Positions 52,582 to 62,160 of a DNA stretch of 64,000 nucleotides are shown one piece after another. Location: assembly GCA_035693615.1 (NCBI GenBank), contig DASSGH010000008.1:72293-136292 (forward strand), read 5' to 3'. The stretch is from VAZQ01 sp035693615 (GTDB lineage Bacteria; Pseudomonadota; Alphaproteobacteria; Rhizobiales; Xanthobacteraceae). The position numbers and the translations under genes were made by a program. Under the pieces are notes generated by a model. The model searched no databases and had not been told where the DNA came from. It was given only the letters and a program-made list of their open reading frames with translations. Position 1 is the stretch's first letter; each line of letters begins with the position of its first letter.

Positions 52582-52694
52582 ACTTCCGCTAGCCCCTCGA
52601 TGGGGCGCAATCCCCTTGTCGCGCCCGCCTTTTTATAGGCACTCTGAACCGGCAATTGGCAATCGCGGCCGGTTGAGCGCAGGGGATTTACACC

Positions 52695-53186
52695 ATGCAG
52701 GGCGACGCACGGGTCATCGAATACCTCAATCGCGGCCTGCGGCACGAGCTCGCCGCCATCAACCAGTACTGGCTGCATTACCGGCTGTTGGACAACTGGG
52801 GCTATCGTGCACTGGCCAAGAAATGGCGCCAGGAATCGATCGAGGAAATGCAACACGCCGACAAGCTCGTCGTGCGCATCATCTTCCTCGACGGCTTTCC
52901 CAATATGCAGGTGATCGATCCGCTTCGCATCGGGCAGAACGTGAGGGAGGTGCTCGACTGCGATCTTGCGGCGGAGATGTCGGCGCGCGCGCTCTACCAA
53001 GAGGCCGCCACGCATTGCCATGCCGTCAGGGACTATGTCACCCGCGACCTCTTCGAAAAGCTCATGCACGACGAGGAAGAGCACATCGATTACCTCGAGA
53101 CGCAGCTCGACCTCGTCGCCAAGCTCGGCCTCGAGCTTTACGCCCAGTACCACATCGGCGACACCGACGACGACCACTCGGATTGA
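52695..53186 (+). CDS. bfr: Bacterioferritin
   Basis: A 163-residue iron-storage subunit that forms a 24-mer shell with heme at dimer interfaces. Ferroxidase ligands include E18, E51 and H54 in IEEMQHADK, with M52 as the heme ligand, and the second set E94 region and EEEHIDYLE (Glu and His). LLDNWGYRALAKKWRQESIEE is the family signature. The ATG follows an AGGGGAT site. Together with bfd it handles iron storage and release. Confidence 0.97.
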   Translation: MQGDARVIEYLNRGLRHELAAINQYWLHYRLLDNWGYRALAKKWRQESIEEMQHADKLVVRIIFLDGFPNMQVIDPLRIGQNVREVLDCDLAAEMSARALYQEAATHCHAVRDYVTRDLFEKLMHDEEEHIDYLETQLDLVAKLGLELYAQYHIGDTDDDHSD

Positions 53187-53296
53187 CCGACCGACGGTTC
53201 GTCTGCGCGTTTGCGTGCTGAGCGAACCGCCCCCGCCCATTTTTCGTGCGCGTCCCGAGCGCGGCCGCCGCTTGACGGGGCGCGGCCCGTTCCGTA

Positions 53297-53331
53297 TGTC
53301 CGGCCGCGGGACACCCCTCCCCACCGAGGGG
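53297..53331 (+). ncRNA. Probable serC leader RNA (two tandem hairpins)
   Basis: Two adjacent stems lie just before serC: TGTCC/GGACA around a 7-base loop (53297-53313) and CCCCTC/GAGGGG around a 6-base loop (53314-53331). The ribosome binding site GGAAGGG at 53341-53347 follows closely. This matches the layout of the serC RNA motif described in Alphaproteobacteria, thought to be a cis-acting control of serC-serA. A -35-like TTGACG at about 53272 with 17-base spacing to TATGTC is upstream. Confidence 0.6.
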
Positions 53332-53353
53332 CGCCTATCTGGAAGGGTAGATC

Positions 53354-54526
53354 ATGAGCAATGCGATGCCGACCGTGCGGCCGCTCGTTCCGCACTTCTC
53401 CTCGGGTCCTTGCGCCAAGCGCCCCGGCTGGAGCCTCTCCGCGCTCACCGACGCGGTTCTCGGACGCTCGCACCGCTCGAAAATCGGCAGAGCGAAGCTC
53501 AAACGCGCGATCGATCTGACGCGCGAAGTGCTCGAAGTCCCCGCCACGTACCGCATCGGCATCGTGCCGGCCTCCGACACCGGCGCGGTCGAAATGGCGC
53601 TGTGGTCCATGCTGGGCACGCGTCCGGTCACGGTGCTCGCGTGGGAATCCTTCGGCGAAGGCTGGGCAAGCGATATCACCAAGGAGCTCAAGCTCCCGGA
53701 CGTGACGGTGCTCAAGGCCGCTTACGGGGAGCTTCCCGACCTTGCCAAGGTCAACCCGGCTTGCGACGTGATCTTCACCTGGAACGGCACCACCTCCGGC
53801 GTGCGGGTGCCGAACGCGGATTGGATCGCCGCCGATCGCGTCGGTCTGTCGATCTGCGACGCCACCTCCGCCTGCTTCGCCCAGCAGCTCGACTGGCCGA
53901 AGCTCGACGTCGTGACGTTCTCCTGGCAGAAGGCGCTCGGCGGGGAAGCCGCGCATGGCATGTTGATCCTCTCGCCGCGCGCGGTCGAGCGGTTGGAATC
54001 CTATGCACCCCCCCGCCCATTGCCCAAAATCTTCCGTCTCACCAAAGGCGGCAAGCTCAACGAGGGCATCTTCGAAGGCGAGACCATCAACACACCTTCG
54101 ATGCTCTGCCTCGAGGACTATCTCGACGCGCTTGCCTGGGCAAAATCGATCGGCGGCCTCAAGGCATTGATCGCGCGCGCCGACGCCAACGCCAAGGTGA
54201 TCGCGGATTGGGTCGCGGCGACGCCGTGGATCGAATTCCTGGCCCGTGATCCTGCGCTGCGATCCAACACCTCGGTGTGCCTGAAGGTGGTCGACGCGTC
54301 GGTGGCAAAGCTTGCGCCCGACGCGCAGGCGTCCTTCGTCAAGGGCATCGCCGCCGCGTTGGAGAAGGAAGCCATCGCCTACGACATCGCCGCATATCGT
54401 GATGCGCCGCCGGGCTTGCGCATATGGTGCGGCTCGACCGTGGAGCGGGCCGATGTCGAGGCGCTCACGCTGTGGCTCGACTGGGCCTTCGCCAAGAGCA
54501 AGGACGCGCTGCCGAAAGCGGCGTGA
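53354..54526 (+). CDS. serC: Phosphoserine aminotransferase SerC
   Basis: A 390-residue PLP enzyme making phosphoserine from phosphohydroxypyruvate. It is the longer, methanosarcina/alphaproteobacterial type: PHFSSGPCAKRPGWSL near the start, VPASDTGAVEMALW, DATSACFAQQLDW and the PLP Lys K193 in FSWQKALGGEAAHG. GEAAHGMLILSPRA differs from the classic E. coli type. The start codon is 6 bases after GGAAGGG and a probable leader RNA. serA follows at 65 bases, giving a serine-synthesis operon. Confidence 0.96.
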   Translation: MSNAMPTVRPLVPHFSSGPCAKRPGWSLSALTDAVLGRSHRSKIGRAKLKRAIDLTREVLEVPATYRIGIVPASDTGAVEMALWSMLGTRPVTVLAWESFGEGWASDITKELKLPDVTVLKAAYGELPDLAKVNPACDVIFTWNGTTSGVRVPNADWIAADRVGLSICDATSACFAQQLDWPKLDVVTFSWQKALGGEAAHGMLILSPRAVERLESYAPPRPLPKIFRLTKGGKLNEGIFEGETINTPSMLCLEDYLDALAWAKSIGGLKALIARADANAKVIADWVAATPWIEFLARDPALRSNTSVCLKVVDASVAKLAPDAQASFVKGIAAALEKEAIAYDIAAYRDAPPGLRIWCGSTVERADVEALTLWLDWAFAKSKDALPKAA

Positions 54527-54591
54527 CGACTGCAAATCGGACTGCGCTCGTGCGCTTGCGCGGACGCTGACAGCGATAAAGCGAAGCAGCC

Positions 54592-56178
54592 ATGTCTCCC
54601 AACGTTCTCATCTCCGATGCGCTCTCCCCCGCCGCTGTTCAGATCTTCAAGGATCGCGGCATCGAGGTCGATTTCCAGCCGAAGCTCGGCGCCGACAAAG
54701 AGAGGCTTGCGCAGGTCATCGGTGAGTTCGACGGGCTGGCGATCCGCTCGGCGACCAAAGTCACCCCCAAGGTTTTGGAGAAGGCGAAGCGGCTCAAAGT
54801 GATCGGGCGCGCCGGTATCGGCGTCGACAACGTCGACATTCCCGCCGCGACCGCCAAGGGCGTGATCGTCATGAATACGCCGTTCGGCAATTCGATCACC
54901 ACGGCCGAGCACGCGATCACGCTGATGCTCGCACTCGCGCGGCAAATCCCGCAGGCGGACGCCTCCACGCAGGCCGGCAAGTGGGAAAAGAACCGCTTCA
55001 TGGGAGTGGAGATCACCAACAAGACGCTCGGCGTGATCGGCTGCGGCAATGTCGGCTCAATCGTGGTCAACCGGGCGATCGGCCTGAAGATGAAAGTGAT
55101 CGCCTATGATCCGTTCCTCTCGCCCGAGCGGGCGGCGGAGCTCGGCGTGGACAAGGTGGATCTCACCGAACTGCTCAGGCGCGCGGATTTCGTGACCTTG
55201 CACACGCCGCTCACGGAGAAGACGAAAGGCATCATTGACGCCAGGTCGATCGCGGCGATGAAGAAAGGCGTGCGCATCGTCAATTGCGCGCGCGGCGGAC
55301 TGGTCGATGAGGAGGCGTTGCGCGCCGCGCTCGATTCCGGGCACGTGGCCGGCGCGGCCTTCGACGTCTTCACCGAGGAGCCGGCGACCGAGAATCCGCT
55401 GTTCGGCCATCCCAACGTGGTGTGCACGCCGCATCTCGGAGCCGCCACCACCGAGGCGCAGGAAAACGTCGCGCTGCAAATCGCCGAGCAGATGTCGGAC
55501 TACCTCCTGCGCGGCGCGATCTCCAATGCGGTCAATTTCCCCTCGATCAGCGCCGAGGAAGCGCCGCGGCTGCGGCCCTTCATCGAGCTGGCGGAAAAGC
55601 TCGGCTCATTCGCCGGGCAATTGACGGAAACCGGCATCCTCAAGGCGCAGCTCTCCTACGAAGGAGACGTCGCCGGCATGAACACCAAGGCGATGACCTC
55701 GGCCGCCATTGCCGGCCTGTTGCGGCCCATGCTGCAGGAGGTCAACGTCGTCTCCGCGCCAATCGTCGCTAAGGAGCGCGGCATTGTGATCGAGGAGATG
55801 ACGCGCGCCGCGGCGGGCGACTACGGCAACCTGATCACGGTGACGGTGGTGACCGAGCGCCAGACGCGCTCCGTATCGGGCACGGTGTTCGCTGACGGCC
55901 GGCCGCGCATCGTCAACATCAAAGGCATCCGCATGGACGCGGGGTTCGGCCGGTCGATGATCTACATCACCAATCTGGACAAGCCCGGCTTCATCGGGCG
56001 TTTCTCGTCGACGCTGGGAGACGCCGGCATCAACATCGCCACCTTTCATGTCGGCCGCGATGCGCCCGGCGGCAACGCTGTTGCGCTGATCGAGATCGAC
56101 GGCGACTTGCCCCCGCAAGTGCTCGCCGCCGTGCGCGCGCTACCGCAGGTGCAGCAGGCGCGACCGCTGAAATTCTGA
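54592..56178 (+). CDS. serA: D-3-phosphoglycerate dehydrogenase SerA, long form
   Basis: A 528-residue enzyme for the first step of serine synthesis. The 2-hydroxyacid dehydrogenase core has KTLGVIGCGNVGSIV, NCARGGLVDEEAL (Arg), FDVFTEEPA (Glu) and CTPHLGAATTEAQ (His). A serine-binding ASB domain (about 320-450) and a C-terminal ACT domain (IYITNLDKPGFIGRFSSTL, GINIATFHVGRDAPGG) are present, as in long SerA, so feedback inhibition by serine is likely. Confidence 0.97.
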   Translation: MSPNVLISDALSPAAVQIFKDRGIEVDFQPKLGADKERLAQVIGEFDGLAIRSATKVTPKVLEKAKRLKVIGRAGIGVDNVDIPAATAKGVIVMNTPFGNSITTAEHAITLMLALARQIPQADASTQAGKWEKNRFMGVEITNKTLGVIGCGNVGSIVVNRAIGLKMKVIAYDPFLSPERAAELGVDKVDLTELLRRADFVTLHTPLTEKTKGIIDARSIAAMKKGVRIVNCARGGLVDEEALRAALDSGHVAGAAFDVFTEEPATENPLFGHPNVVCTPHLGAATTEAQENVALQIAEQMSDYLLRGAISNAVNFPSISAEEAPRLRPFIELAEKLGSFAGQLTETGILKAQLSYEGDVAGMNTKAMTSAAIAGLLRPMLQEVNVVSAPIVAKERGIVIEEMTRAAAGDYGNLITVTVVTERQTRSVSGTVFADGRPRIVNIKGIRMDAGFGRSMIYITNLDKPGFIGRFSSTLGDAGINIATFHVGRDAPGGNAVALIEIDGDLPPQVLAAVRALPQVQQARPLKF

Positions 56179-56188
56179 GTGCCCCGCC

Positions 56189-56380
56189 TCAACCGGTTTG
56201 CGCGTGCAGTGAATGAATCTCGGTTTGCGTCGAGCCGTTGGTTGCCCTCACCCTCGCTGCCTCGGCGGCCGCGACTTCCAGCAGATACGCCAGATCGTCC
56301 AGTTCGACTTTGCGGCACATGCGGCAGAGCTCCCGCGTCATCGTGGCGGCGTAGTGGGCGACTTGCGTCCTGCTTTCCAT
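56189..56380 (-). CDS. Small hypothetical protein
   Basis: A 63-residue protein, mostly helical, with a Cys pair in ELCRMCRKVELDDLAYLLEVA. That pattern resembles short proteins in Bradyrhizobium-like genomes with an ELxxMARxxxLDxLxYLLEM segment, as far as I recall; function unknown. The ATG at 56378-56380 has a strong GGAGGGAGTC upstream. It converges with serA. Confidence 0.65.
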   Translation of the reverse strand: MESRTQVAHYAATMTRELCRMCRKVELDDLAYLLEVAAAEAARVRATNGSTQTEIHSLHAQTG

Positions 56381-56837
56381 GACTCCCTCCAGCTCTTTGG
56401 GAGCTCAAAGATGAAACACAACGCCGCCGGCCGATGTGAACTGGTTCACATTCGGGATTGATTGTTCCCTCAGCGCTTGGTGTCGGCCCCAGCGCCCAGC
56501 GAAAGGCCCCCGTCGCTGCGGCGGTTCGACCCGTGTCGAGGGCCCAGCGCGGTATTCGGCCGCAGACGACGACGGGGCAAAATCCTTACCGCCGCGATGT
56601 TGCCGCAAGATTGCCTTGGAGAGAGCCAATTCATTCGCTGTGCTGAGGGTGGGCGACGGCAAGGGGTGAATAAGACCCGCAAAATCAGGCAGTTGGGCTG
56701 CGACGGCAAGCTCCGCTGCGGCCGCGTTAACTCGCCTGGAGCGTTATGAGCCCCTGATCCGGGGTCCGAATGGCGGGGAATGCCTTTGTCGCTTCGATAT
56801 TGTCCCGGGCACCGCCGACGCGGAGGAAAGCCGCCTC
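56381..56837. other. Intergenic stretch, no gene seen
   Basis: 457 bases between the small minus-strand gene and purA. Open frames here lack ribosome binding sites or recognisable domains. It must hold the promoters for both neighbours, but I see no clear motif; a GCCCCTGATCCGGGG hairpin near 56749 is weak. Confidence 0.6.
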
Positions 56838-58130
56838 ATGGCCAATGTGGTCGTGGTTGGGTCCCAATGGGGGGACGAGGGGAAAGGCAAGATCGTCGAT
56901 TGGCTGTCCGAGCAAGCGGACATCGTGGTTCGTTTCCAGGGTGGACATAATGCGGGTCACACGCTGGTTATCGATGGAATCACGTACAAGCTGTCGCTGC
57001 TGCCGTCCGGGGTCGTGCGACCGGGGAAGCTTTCTGTGATCGGCAATGGGGTGGTCATCGATCCGTTCGCGCTGCTTGAGGAAATCGACCGCCTCAAGGG
57101 GCAGGGGGTCGACGTCACGCCCGAGAGCCTGCGCATCGCCGAGAACGCGACCTTGATCCTGCCGCTACACCAGGAACTCGACGCGATTCGCGAATCCTCG
57201 AATGCGCTCACGCGCGTCGGCACCACCCGGCGCGGCATCGGTCCCGCCTATGAGGACAAGGTCGGTCGGCGCGCCATCCGCGTCATGGATCTGGCCGATC
57301 CGCTGGCGCTCGGGCGTAAGATCGAGCGCCTGCTGGCCCATCACAACGCCCTGCGACGCGGGCTGGGACTCAAGGAAGTGGGCGTCGCCGCCGTTCGCGA
57401 GCAGCTCGAGAGCGTCGCCTCGCGCGTACTGCCTTACGTCGATTCGGTGTGGTCGCTCCTCGATCACAAGCGTCGCGAGGGCAAGCGCATCTTGTTCGAA
57501 GGCGCGCAGGGCGCGCTGCTCGACATCGATCACGGCACCTACCCATTCGTGACCTCGTCCAACACCGTCGCGGCCCAAGCGGCCACCGGCTCGGGACTCG
57601 GCCCGGGGTCGATCGGCTATGTGCTCGGCATCTGCAAGGCGTATACCACCCGGGTGGGGGAGGGACCGTTCCCCACCGAGCAGGACAACGACATCGGCCG
57701 CCTGCTCGGGGACCGCGGACGCGAATTCGGCACCGTGACCGGTCGGCCGCGGCGCTGCGGCTGGTTCGATGCCGTACTCGTACGGCAGACCGTACGCACC
57801 AGCGGCATCAACGGCTTGGCTCTGACCAAGCTCGACATCCTGGATGGTTTGAGAGAACTTAAGGTTTGTGTGGGATACCGCCTTGATGGTCGGGACATCG
57901 ACTATCTGCCGGCGGGCGAGCACGCCCAGGCTGAGGTCGAGCCGATCTACGAGGCCGTCGAAGGCTGGGAGGCGGAGACCGCGCGGGCGCGGTCCTGGGC
58001 GCAGCTGCCGGCACAGGCGATCAAATACGTGCGCCGCGTCGAGGAACTGGTGGGCTGCCCGGTCGCGCTGTTGTCGACCAGCCCCGAGCGCGAGGACACC
58101 ATTCTGATGCAAAACCCGTTCGAGGCCTGA
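56838..58130 (+). CDS. purA: Adenylosuccinate synthetase PurA
   Basis: A 430-residue enzyme joining IMP and aspartate with GTP in AMP synthesis. The P-loop and catalytic segment is GSQWGDEGKGKIVDWL, the IMP loop QGGHNAGHTLVI, and TTRRGIGPAYEDKVGRR, QGALLDIDHGTYPFVTSSN and GRPRRCGWFDAV follow in order. Length is normal. GGAGG lies 11 bases before the ATG. Confidence 0.98.
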   Translation: MANVVVVGSQWGDEGKGKIVDWLSEQADIVVRFQGGHNAGHTLVIDGITYKLSLLPSGVVRPGKLSVIGNGVVIDPFALLEEIDRLKGQGVDVTPESLRIAENATLILPLHQELDAIRESSNALTRVGTTRRGIGPAYEDKVGRRAIRVMDLADPLALGRKIERLLAHHNALRRGLGLKEVGVAAVREQLESVASRVLPYVDSVWSLLDHKRREGKRILFEGAQGALLDIDHGTYPFVTSSNTVAAQAATGSGLGPGSIGYVLGICKAYTTRVGEGPFPTEQDNDIGRLLGDRGREFGTVTGRPRRCGWFDAVLVRQTVRTSGINGLALTKLDILDGLRELKVCVGYRLDGRDIDYLPAGEHAQAEVEPIYEAVEGWEAETARARSWAQLPAQAIKYVRRVEELVGCPVALLSTSPEREDTILMQNPFEA

Positions 58131-58168
58131 CAACCAGGCGCAATGCTGCAGCCGGAACGAGTACTCCG

Positions 58169-59893
58169 ATGGCCGACTATTACCCTCTGATTTCCCGCGC
58201 GGTCGGCGCGCTTGAAAAGAACAGCGGCGAGAATCGCCGCGCGATCTACGATCGCGCGCGCGCGGCTCTGCTCGCGCAATTGCGCGGGGTGACGCCGGCG
58301 CTGGATGAGTCCGACATCACCCGCGAGCGCCTCGCGCTCGAGGAATCGATCCGCAAAGTGGAAGCCGAATCGGCGCGACAGTTCGTGGAAGCCTCGCGGC
58401 GCATGCCGGCGGCCAAGCTGCGCCAGTCGCGCCAATGGGAGGAGCCAGCAAAGGCGCGTTCGATCGAGCCCGATCCGCGCCGAGCGGACGACGTCGAGCC
58501 GCGGGCGCCGCGCGCCGCCAGTCTGCCGCCGGTTGCGGCAGAGCGTGCCGCTGCGCCGGACGACATCGCGCGCAGGCCGGAGCCGGCATTGCCGCGCGGC
58601 ATGAACGAGCCGCAGCAACCCGAGTCGATGTTCGACCGGCCGTCAGCGCCGGAGCCGCCGCCGGAACCGGAGCCGCAACGCCGCGGCGCAGGCGAACGCC
58701 GCTCGCTGTTGGATCTTTTCCGCGGCATCCCTGCGGCGGCCCTTGGCGCGTCGCGTGCGGAGAAAGCCGAGCGCGCAAGGGGCGAGCCGGCCGCTGCGCC
58801 CACCTCGGAGATTGATGTGGGCCAGCATGCGCAGGAGGAGCCCCAGTTCGACCAGTCCGAGCCGCGGCGCTTCGAGCCGCAGCTCCCGCGGGAACGCGTG
58901 GTCGAAGAGGCGCAAGAAGACCGCATGTTCGCTCCGCGGGAGGCGCGGGAGAGCCGTTCGCGCGAGGATTTCTCACAGCCGATGCTGGAGTCGTCATTCG
59001 CGCTCGACGATGCGCATCCGCTTGCCCCGGACGCCAACGCGTCAACCCATGCGGCCGACGACGAGTACGCCTACGACGACTATGAGGACGACGTCGCGCC
59101 GCGCCGCTCGTATCGCCCGCTGATCAAGAGTCTCGCCGCGGCAGCCATCGTCGTCGCGCTCGCCGGCATCGCCGTATGGCAGTGGCCGAATATGCTCGCG
59201 CTCTACCGCTCGTTCCGCGCGCCGGCCGTCGAGACCGCACGCGAGGCGCCGCCGCCTCCAGCGGCGACACGGCCGAAGATCACCGATCGTATCGAGCCGG
59301 GCAGCCCGCAGACCGCGCCGACGCCGGCCCCCGGGGCGCAACCAGGTGTCACGGCCGCGCAGAAAGTGGTGCTGTATGAGGAGGATCCCGCCGATCCCAA
59401 CGGAAAGCGCTTCGTCGGTTCGGCCATCTGGCGGACCGAGACTATCACGCCGGGTCCCGGACAGCCGCCTGAGCTCGCCATTCGCGCGGACGTCGAGGTG
59501 CCGGAACGCAAGCTCGCGATGACCTGGTCGCTGCGCCGCAATACCGACAAGGGGCTGCCCGCGACCCACACGGTCGAGATCATGTTCAAGCTACCGGCGG
59601 ACTTCCCCGCCGGCGGCATCTCCAACGTTCCCGGTATCCTGATGAAGCAGGCCGAGCAGACGCGCGGGGTCCCGCTCGCCGGCCTCGCGGTCAAGGTCAC
59701 GCCCGGCTTCTATCTGATCGGCCTGTCGAACGCGGAGGCCGACAAGGAACGCAACATCCAATTGCTTAAGGAACGGAGCTGGTTCGACATCCCGGTGGTT
59801 TACAACAACAACCGCCGCGCGATCTTGGCCTTGGAAAAAGGCACGCCCGGTGAGCAGGTCTTCGCCGACGCGTTCAAGGCCTGGAAGCAGTAG
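58169..59893 (+). CDS. Membrane-anchored hypothetical protein with disordered middle
   Basis: A 574-residue protein conserved, as far as I recall, next to purA in Bradyrhizobium-like genomes. An N-terminal helical part (YYPLISRAVGALEKNSGENRR, about 1-80) is followed by a long low-complexity stretch rich in Pro, Glu, Arg and Ala (about 90-310), one transmembrane helix (about 330-347, IKSLAAAAIVVALAGIAVW), and a folded C-terminal domain (VVLYEEDPADPNGKRF through NIQLLKERSWFDIPVVYNN). The topology suggests a cytoplasmic N terminus and a periplasmic C domain. Function unknown. Confidence 0.85.
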   Translation: MADYYPLISRAVGALEKNSGENRRAIYDRARAALLAQLRGVTPALDESDITRERLALEESIRKVEAESARQFVEASRRMPAAKLRQSRQWEEPAKARSIEPDPRRADDVEPRAPRAASLPPVAAERAAAPDDIARRPEPALPRGMNEPQQPESMFDRPSAPEPPPEPEPQRRGAGERRSLLDLFRGIPAAALGASRAEKAERARGEPAAAPTSEIDVGQHAQEEPQFDQSEPRRFEPQLPRERVVEEAQEDRMFAPREARESRSREDFSQPMLESSFALDDAHPLAPDANASTHAADDEYAYDDYEDDVAPRRSYRPLIKSLAAAAIVVALAGIAVWQWPNMLALYRSFRAPAVETAREAPPPPAATRPKITDRIEPGSPQTAPTPAPGAQPGVTAAQKVVLYEEDPADPNGKRFVGSAIWRTETITPGPGQPPELAIRADVEVPERKLAMTWSLRRNTDKGLPATHTVEIMFKLPADFPAGGISNVPGILMKQAEQTRGVPLAGLAVKVTPGFYLIGLSNAEADKERNIQLLKERSWFDIPVVYNNNRRAILALEKGTPGEQVFADAFKAWKQ

Positions 59894-59900
59894 TCGCGGA

Positions 59901-60017
59901 GTCATTGCCGGGCGTGACCCGGCAATCCATCACTTTGCGCAAAACGTTTCCCGATGGATGCCCGGGCCATAAGCGCGTCTACGCGCGTCTTCGACGCGCT
60001 TCTGCCCCGGCATGACG
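59901..60017. repeat. REP-like palindromic element, copy B
   Basis: Begins GTCATTGCCGGG with a GCCGGG/CCCGGC hairpin, contains GGATGCCCGGG, an inner 9-bp stem AAGCGCGTC/GACGCGCTT (about 59971-60002) and ends CCCGGCATGACG. Same layout as copy A at 21002-21114. It lies between two convergent genes, a usual place for such elements. Confidence 0.7.
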
Positions 60018-60032
60018 CAGAAAAGCGCTGTC

Positions 60033-60941
60033 TCAATGCGCGTGCAGTACCGGCGCGTTGGGACGGCTTTCCATCGCCGTGAGGCGGTTCTTCACCGCAC
60101 GCTGCACTTTCTCGAAAGCGCGCACCTCGATCTGCCGCACGCGCTCGCGAGAGACGCCGAACTCGGATGCCAGATCCTCGAGCGTGACCGGATCGTCGGC
60201 GAGCCGACGCGCCTCGAAGATACGCCGCTCGCGCTCGTTGAGCACCGAGAGCGCTTCGCCGAGCGCCTTTCGCCGGTTATCCGATTCCTCGTCTTCCACC
60301 AGCCGCGTCTCCTGGTTGGAGACGTCGTCGACAAGCCAATCCTGCCATTCGCCGGAATCGCCATCGTCGCGGATGGGGGCGTTGAGGGACACGTCGCCGC
60401 CGAGACGGCGATTCATGTCGACCACGTCCTGCTCGGTCACGCCAAGCCGCTTGGCGATGAGCTTGACCTGGTCGGGACGCAGGTCGCCCTCTTCGAGCGC
60501 CGAAATCTTGCTCTTGGCTTTGCGCAGGTTGAAGAAGAGCTTCTTCTGATTGGCGGTGGTGCCCATCTTCACCAGCGACCAGGAGCGCAGGATGTACTCT
60601 TGGATCGCCGCCTTGATCCACCACATGGCGTAAGTGGCGAGGCGGAAGCCTTTGTCCGGCTCGAAGCGCTTGACCGCCTGCATCAGCCCGACATTGCCTT
60701 CGGAAATGACTTCGGAGATCGGCAGACCGTAGCCGCGGTAACCCATGGCGATCTTGGCGACCAGGCGCAAATGGCTGGTGACGAGTTTGTGCGCCGCATC
60801 GCGGTCGCCGTGCTCGCGCCAGCGCTTGGCCAGCATGAATTCGTCCTGCGGTTCCAGCATCGGGAACCGCCGGATCTCCTCAAGATATCGGGTAAGGCCG
60901 GATTCGGCCGTCAAAATTGGCAAAACTGCAGCGCGGGCCAT
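60033..60941 (-). CDS. rpoH: RNA polymerase sigma-32 factor RpoH
   Basis: A 302-residue heat-shock sigma factor. Region 2 has LVAKIAMGYRGYGLPISEVI and GFRLATYAMWWIKAAIQEYILRSW; the RpoH box is NQKKLFFNLR (131-140), diagnostic of sigma-32. Region 4 (EFGVSRERVRQIEVRAFEKVQ) binds the -35 element. The ATG at 60939-60941 has GGAGGG at 7 bases. Its promoter would lie in the 211-base gap before rluD. Confidence 0.97.
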   Translation of the reverse strand: MARAAVLPILTAESGLTRYLEEIRRFPMLEPQDEFMLAKRWREHGDRDAAHKLVTSHLRLVAKIAMGYRGYGLPISEVISEGNVGLMQAVKRFEPDKGFRLATYAMWWIKAAIQEYILRSWSLVKMGTTANQKKLFFNLRKAKSKISALEEGDLRPDQVKLIAKRLGVTEQDVVDMNRRLGGDVSLNAPIRDDGDSGEWQDWLVDDVSNQETRLVEDEESDNRRKALGEALSVLNERERRIFEARRLADDPVTLEDLASEFGVSRERVRQIEVRAFEKVQRAVKNRLTAMESRPNAPVLHAH

Positions 60942-61152
60942 TATAGCGCCCTCCAAAGTTTGCCCCCGGTGACCGGCGGGCAGAGCACACCGCCGCTCCC
61001 CGAGCCGACGGTGCTCGTCATGCTGCGACCGCGAAGTCTAATCGCGGGCGCAACACTACAGGACGAGGGGGTACGAACAAAGTTAACTCGGCGTCACGTC
61101 ACCGTGACTCTTCCGTGTCCGCCTAAGCCCTTGCGTCGGCTTGAACATTTGC

Positions 61153-62160
61153 TCAAGCTCTTGCGCCCTGCGCACCGAGGCTATGGCGTAAACGTAAGAA
61201 ATCGTCCGGTAGTTCCGAGCGGAACTCCAGATTCGTGCCCTGCGATGGGTGTTCGACAACCAACAAATAGGCATGAAGTGCCTGTCTGCCAAGGGCTTCC
61301 AGCGCGGCTTTGGCGTCATCGGAGAGCTGATTCGCCTTGGTCTTGAAGCCGCCGCCATAGACCTTATCGCCGAGGAGAGGGTGACCGATCGACGCCAGGT
61401 GGACGCGTATCTGGTGGGTCCGTCCGGTCTCCAGCCGGCAGGCGATGAGGCTCGCCACCAGTGTCCCATCGCGGCAGGGATAGCGTTCGAGCACTTCCCA
61501 ATGGGTCACCGCGGCGCGGCCGTTAGCGCGCACGGCCATCTTCTCGCGCGCGTGGGGATGCCGGCCGAGGGGCTTGTCGATGCTGCCGCGCGGCCGCTCC
61601 GGCGCGCCCCACACGAGGGCCAGGTAGCCGCGACGCAGCGCCTTGCCGCGGCCTCCCTCGGCGAATTGGCGGCTGAGCGCGCGGTGGGCGCGCTCCGTCT
61701 TGGCCACCACCATGAGGCCGCTGGTGTCCTTGTCGAGCCGATGCACGATGCCGGGCCGTTTGACGCCGCCGACCCCGATGAGGCTTGCGCCGCAATGGGC
61801 CACGAGCGCGTTGGCCAGCGTGCCGGTCCAGTTGCCGGCGGCGGGATGCACGACGAGTCCGGCCGGCTTGTCGATGACGATGAGTTCTGCGTCCTCGAAC
61901 ACCACGTCGAGTGCAATGTCCTCGGGCGCGATCGCGGTGTCCTCGGCGGGCGGAAGCTCGAGCACGATGCTGTCCCCGGCGTTGACGCGATGACCGGGAT
62001 CGCAGATCGTGGCGCCGTCGATCGCGACGCGACCCGCCAGGATCAGCGCCTTGTGGCGCGAGCGCGACAGCTCGGCCACGCGCTCTGCCAGCACGCGGTC
62101 GAGCCGCTCGCCGGCGTCCTCGGCGGCGACTGTCAGTTCTTCGCTGCGCCGCTGCGTCAT
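61153..62160 (-). CDS. rluD: 23S rRNA pseudouridine synthase RluD family
   Basis: A 335-residue enzyme modifying helix 69 uridines of 23S rRNA. An S4 domain (about 18-65, GERLDRVLAERV, SRHKALILAGRVAIDG) precedes the catalytic domain with D143 in VHRLDKDTSGLMVVAK. LETGRTHQIRVHLASIGHPLLGD is the second family signature. The start ATG overlaps head-to-head with the start of the small plus-strand gene. Downstream on the same strand is rpoH. Confidence 0.95.
   Translation of the reverse strand: MTQRRSEELTVAAEDAGERLDRVLAERVAELSRSRHKALILAGRVAIDGATICDPGHRVNAGDSIVLELPPAEDTAIAPEDIALDVVFEDAELIVIDKPAGLVVHPAAGNWTGTLANALVAHCGASLIGVGGVKRPGIVHRLDKDTSGLMVVAKTERAHRALSRQFAEGGRGKALRRGYLALVWGAPERPRGSIDKPLGRHPHAREKMAVRANGRAAVTHWEVLERYPCRDGTLVASLIACRLETGRTHQIRVHLASIGHPLLGDKVYGGGFKTKANQLSDDAKAALEALGRQALHAYLLVVEHPSQGTNLEFRSELPDDFLRLRHSLGAQGARA

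Noticed and set aside
54592..56178. CRISPR array or tandem repeats anywhere in the window
   Set aside because: I saw no regularly spaced direct repeats; only dispersed palindromes and short dyads.
61060..61110. CtrA or SOS box in front of rpoH
   Set aside because: Only single half-sites (GTTAAC, GTTC) are present without the required spacing to a second half.
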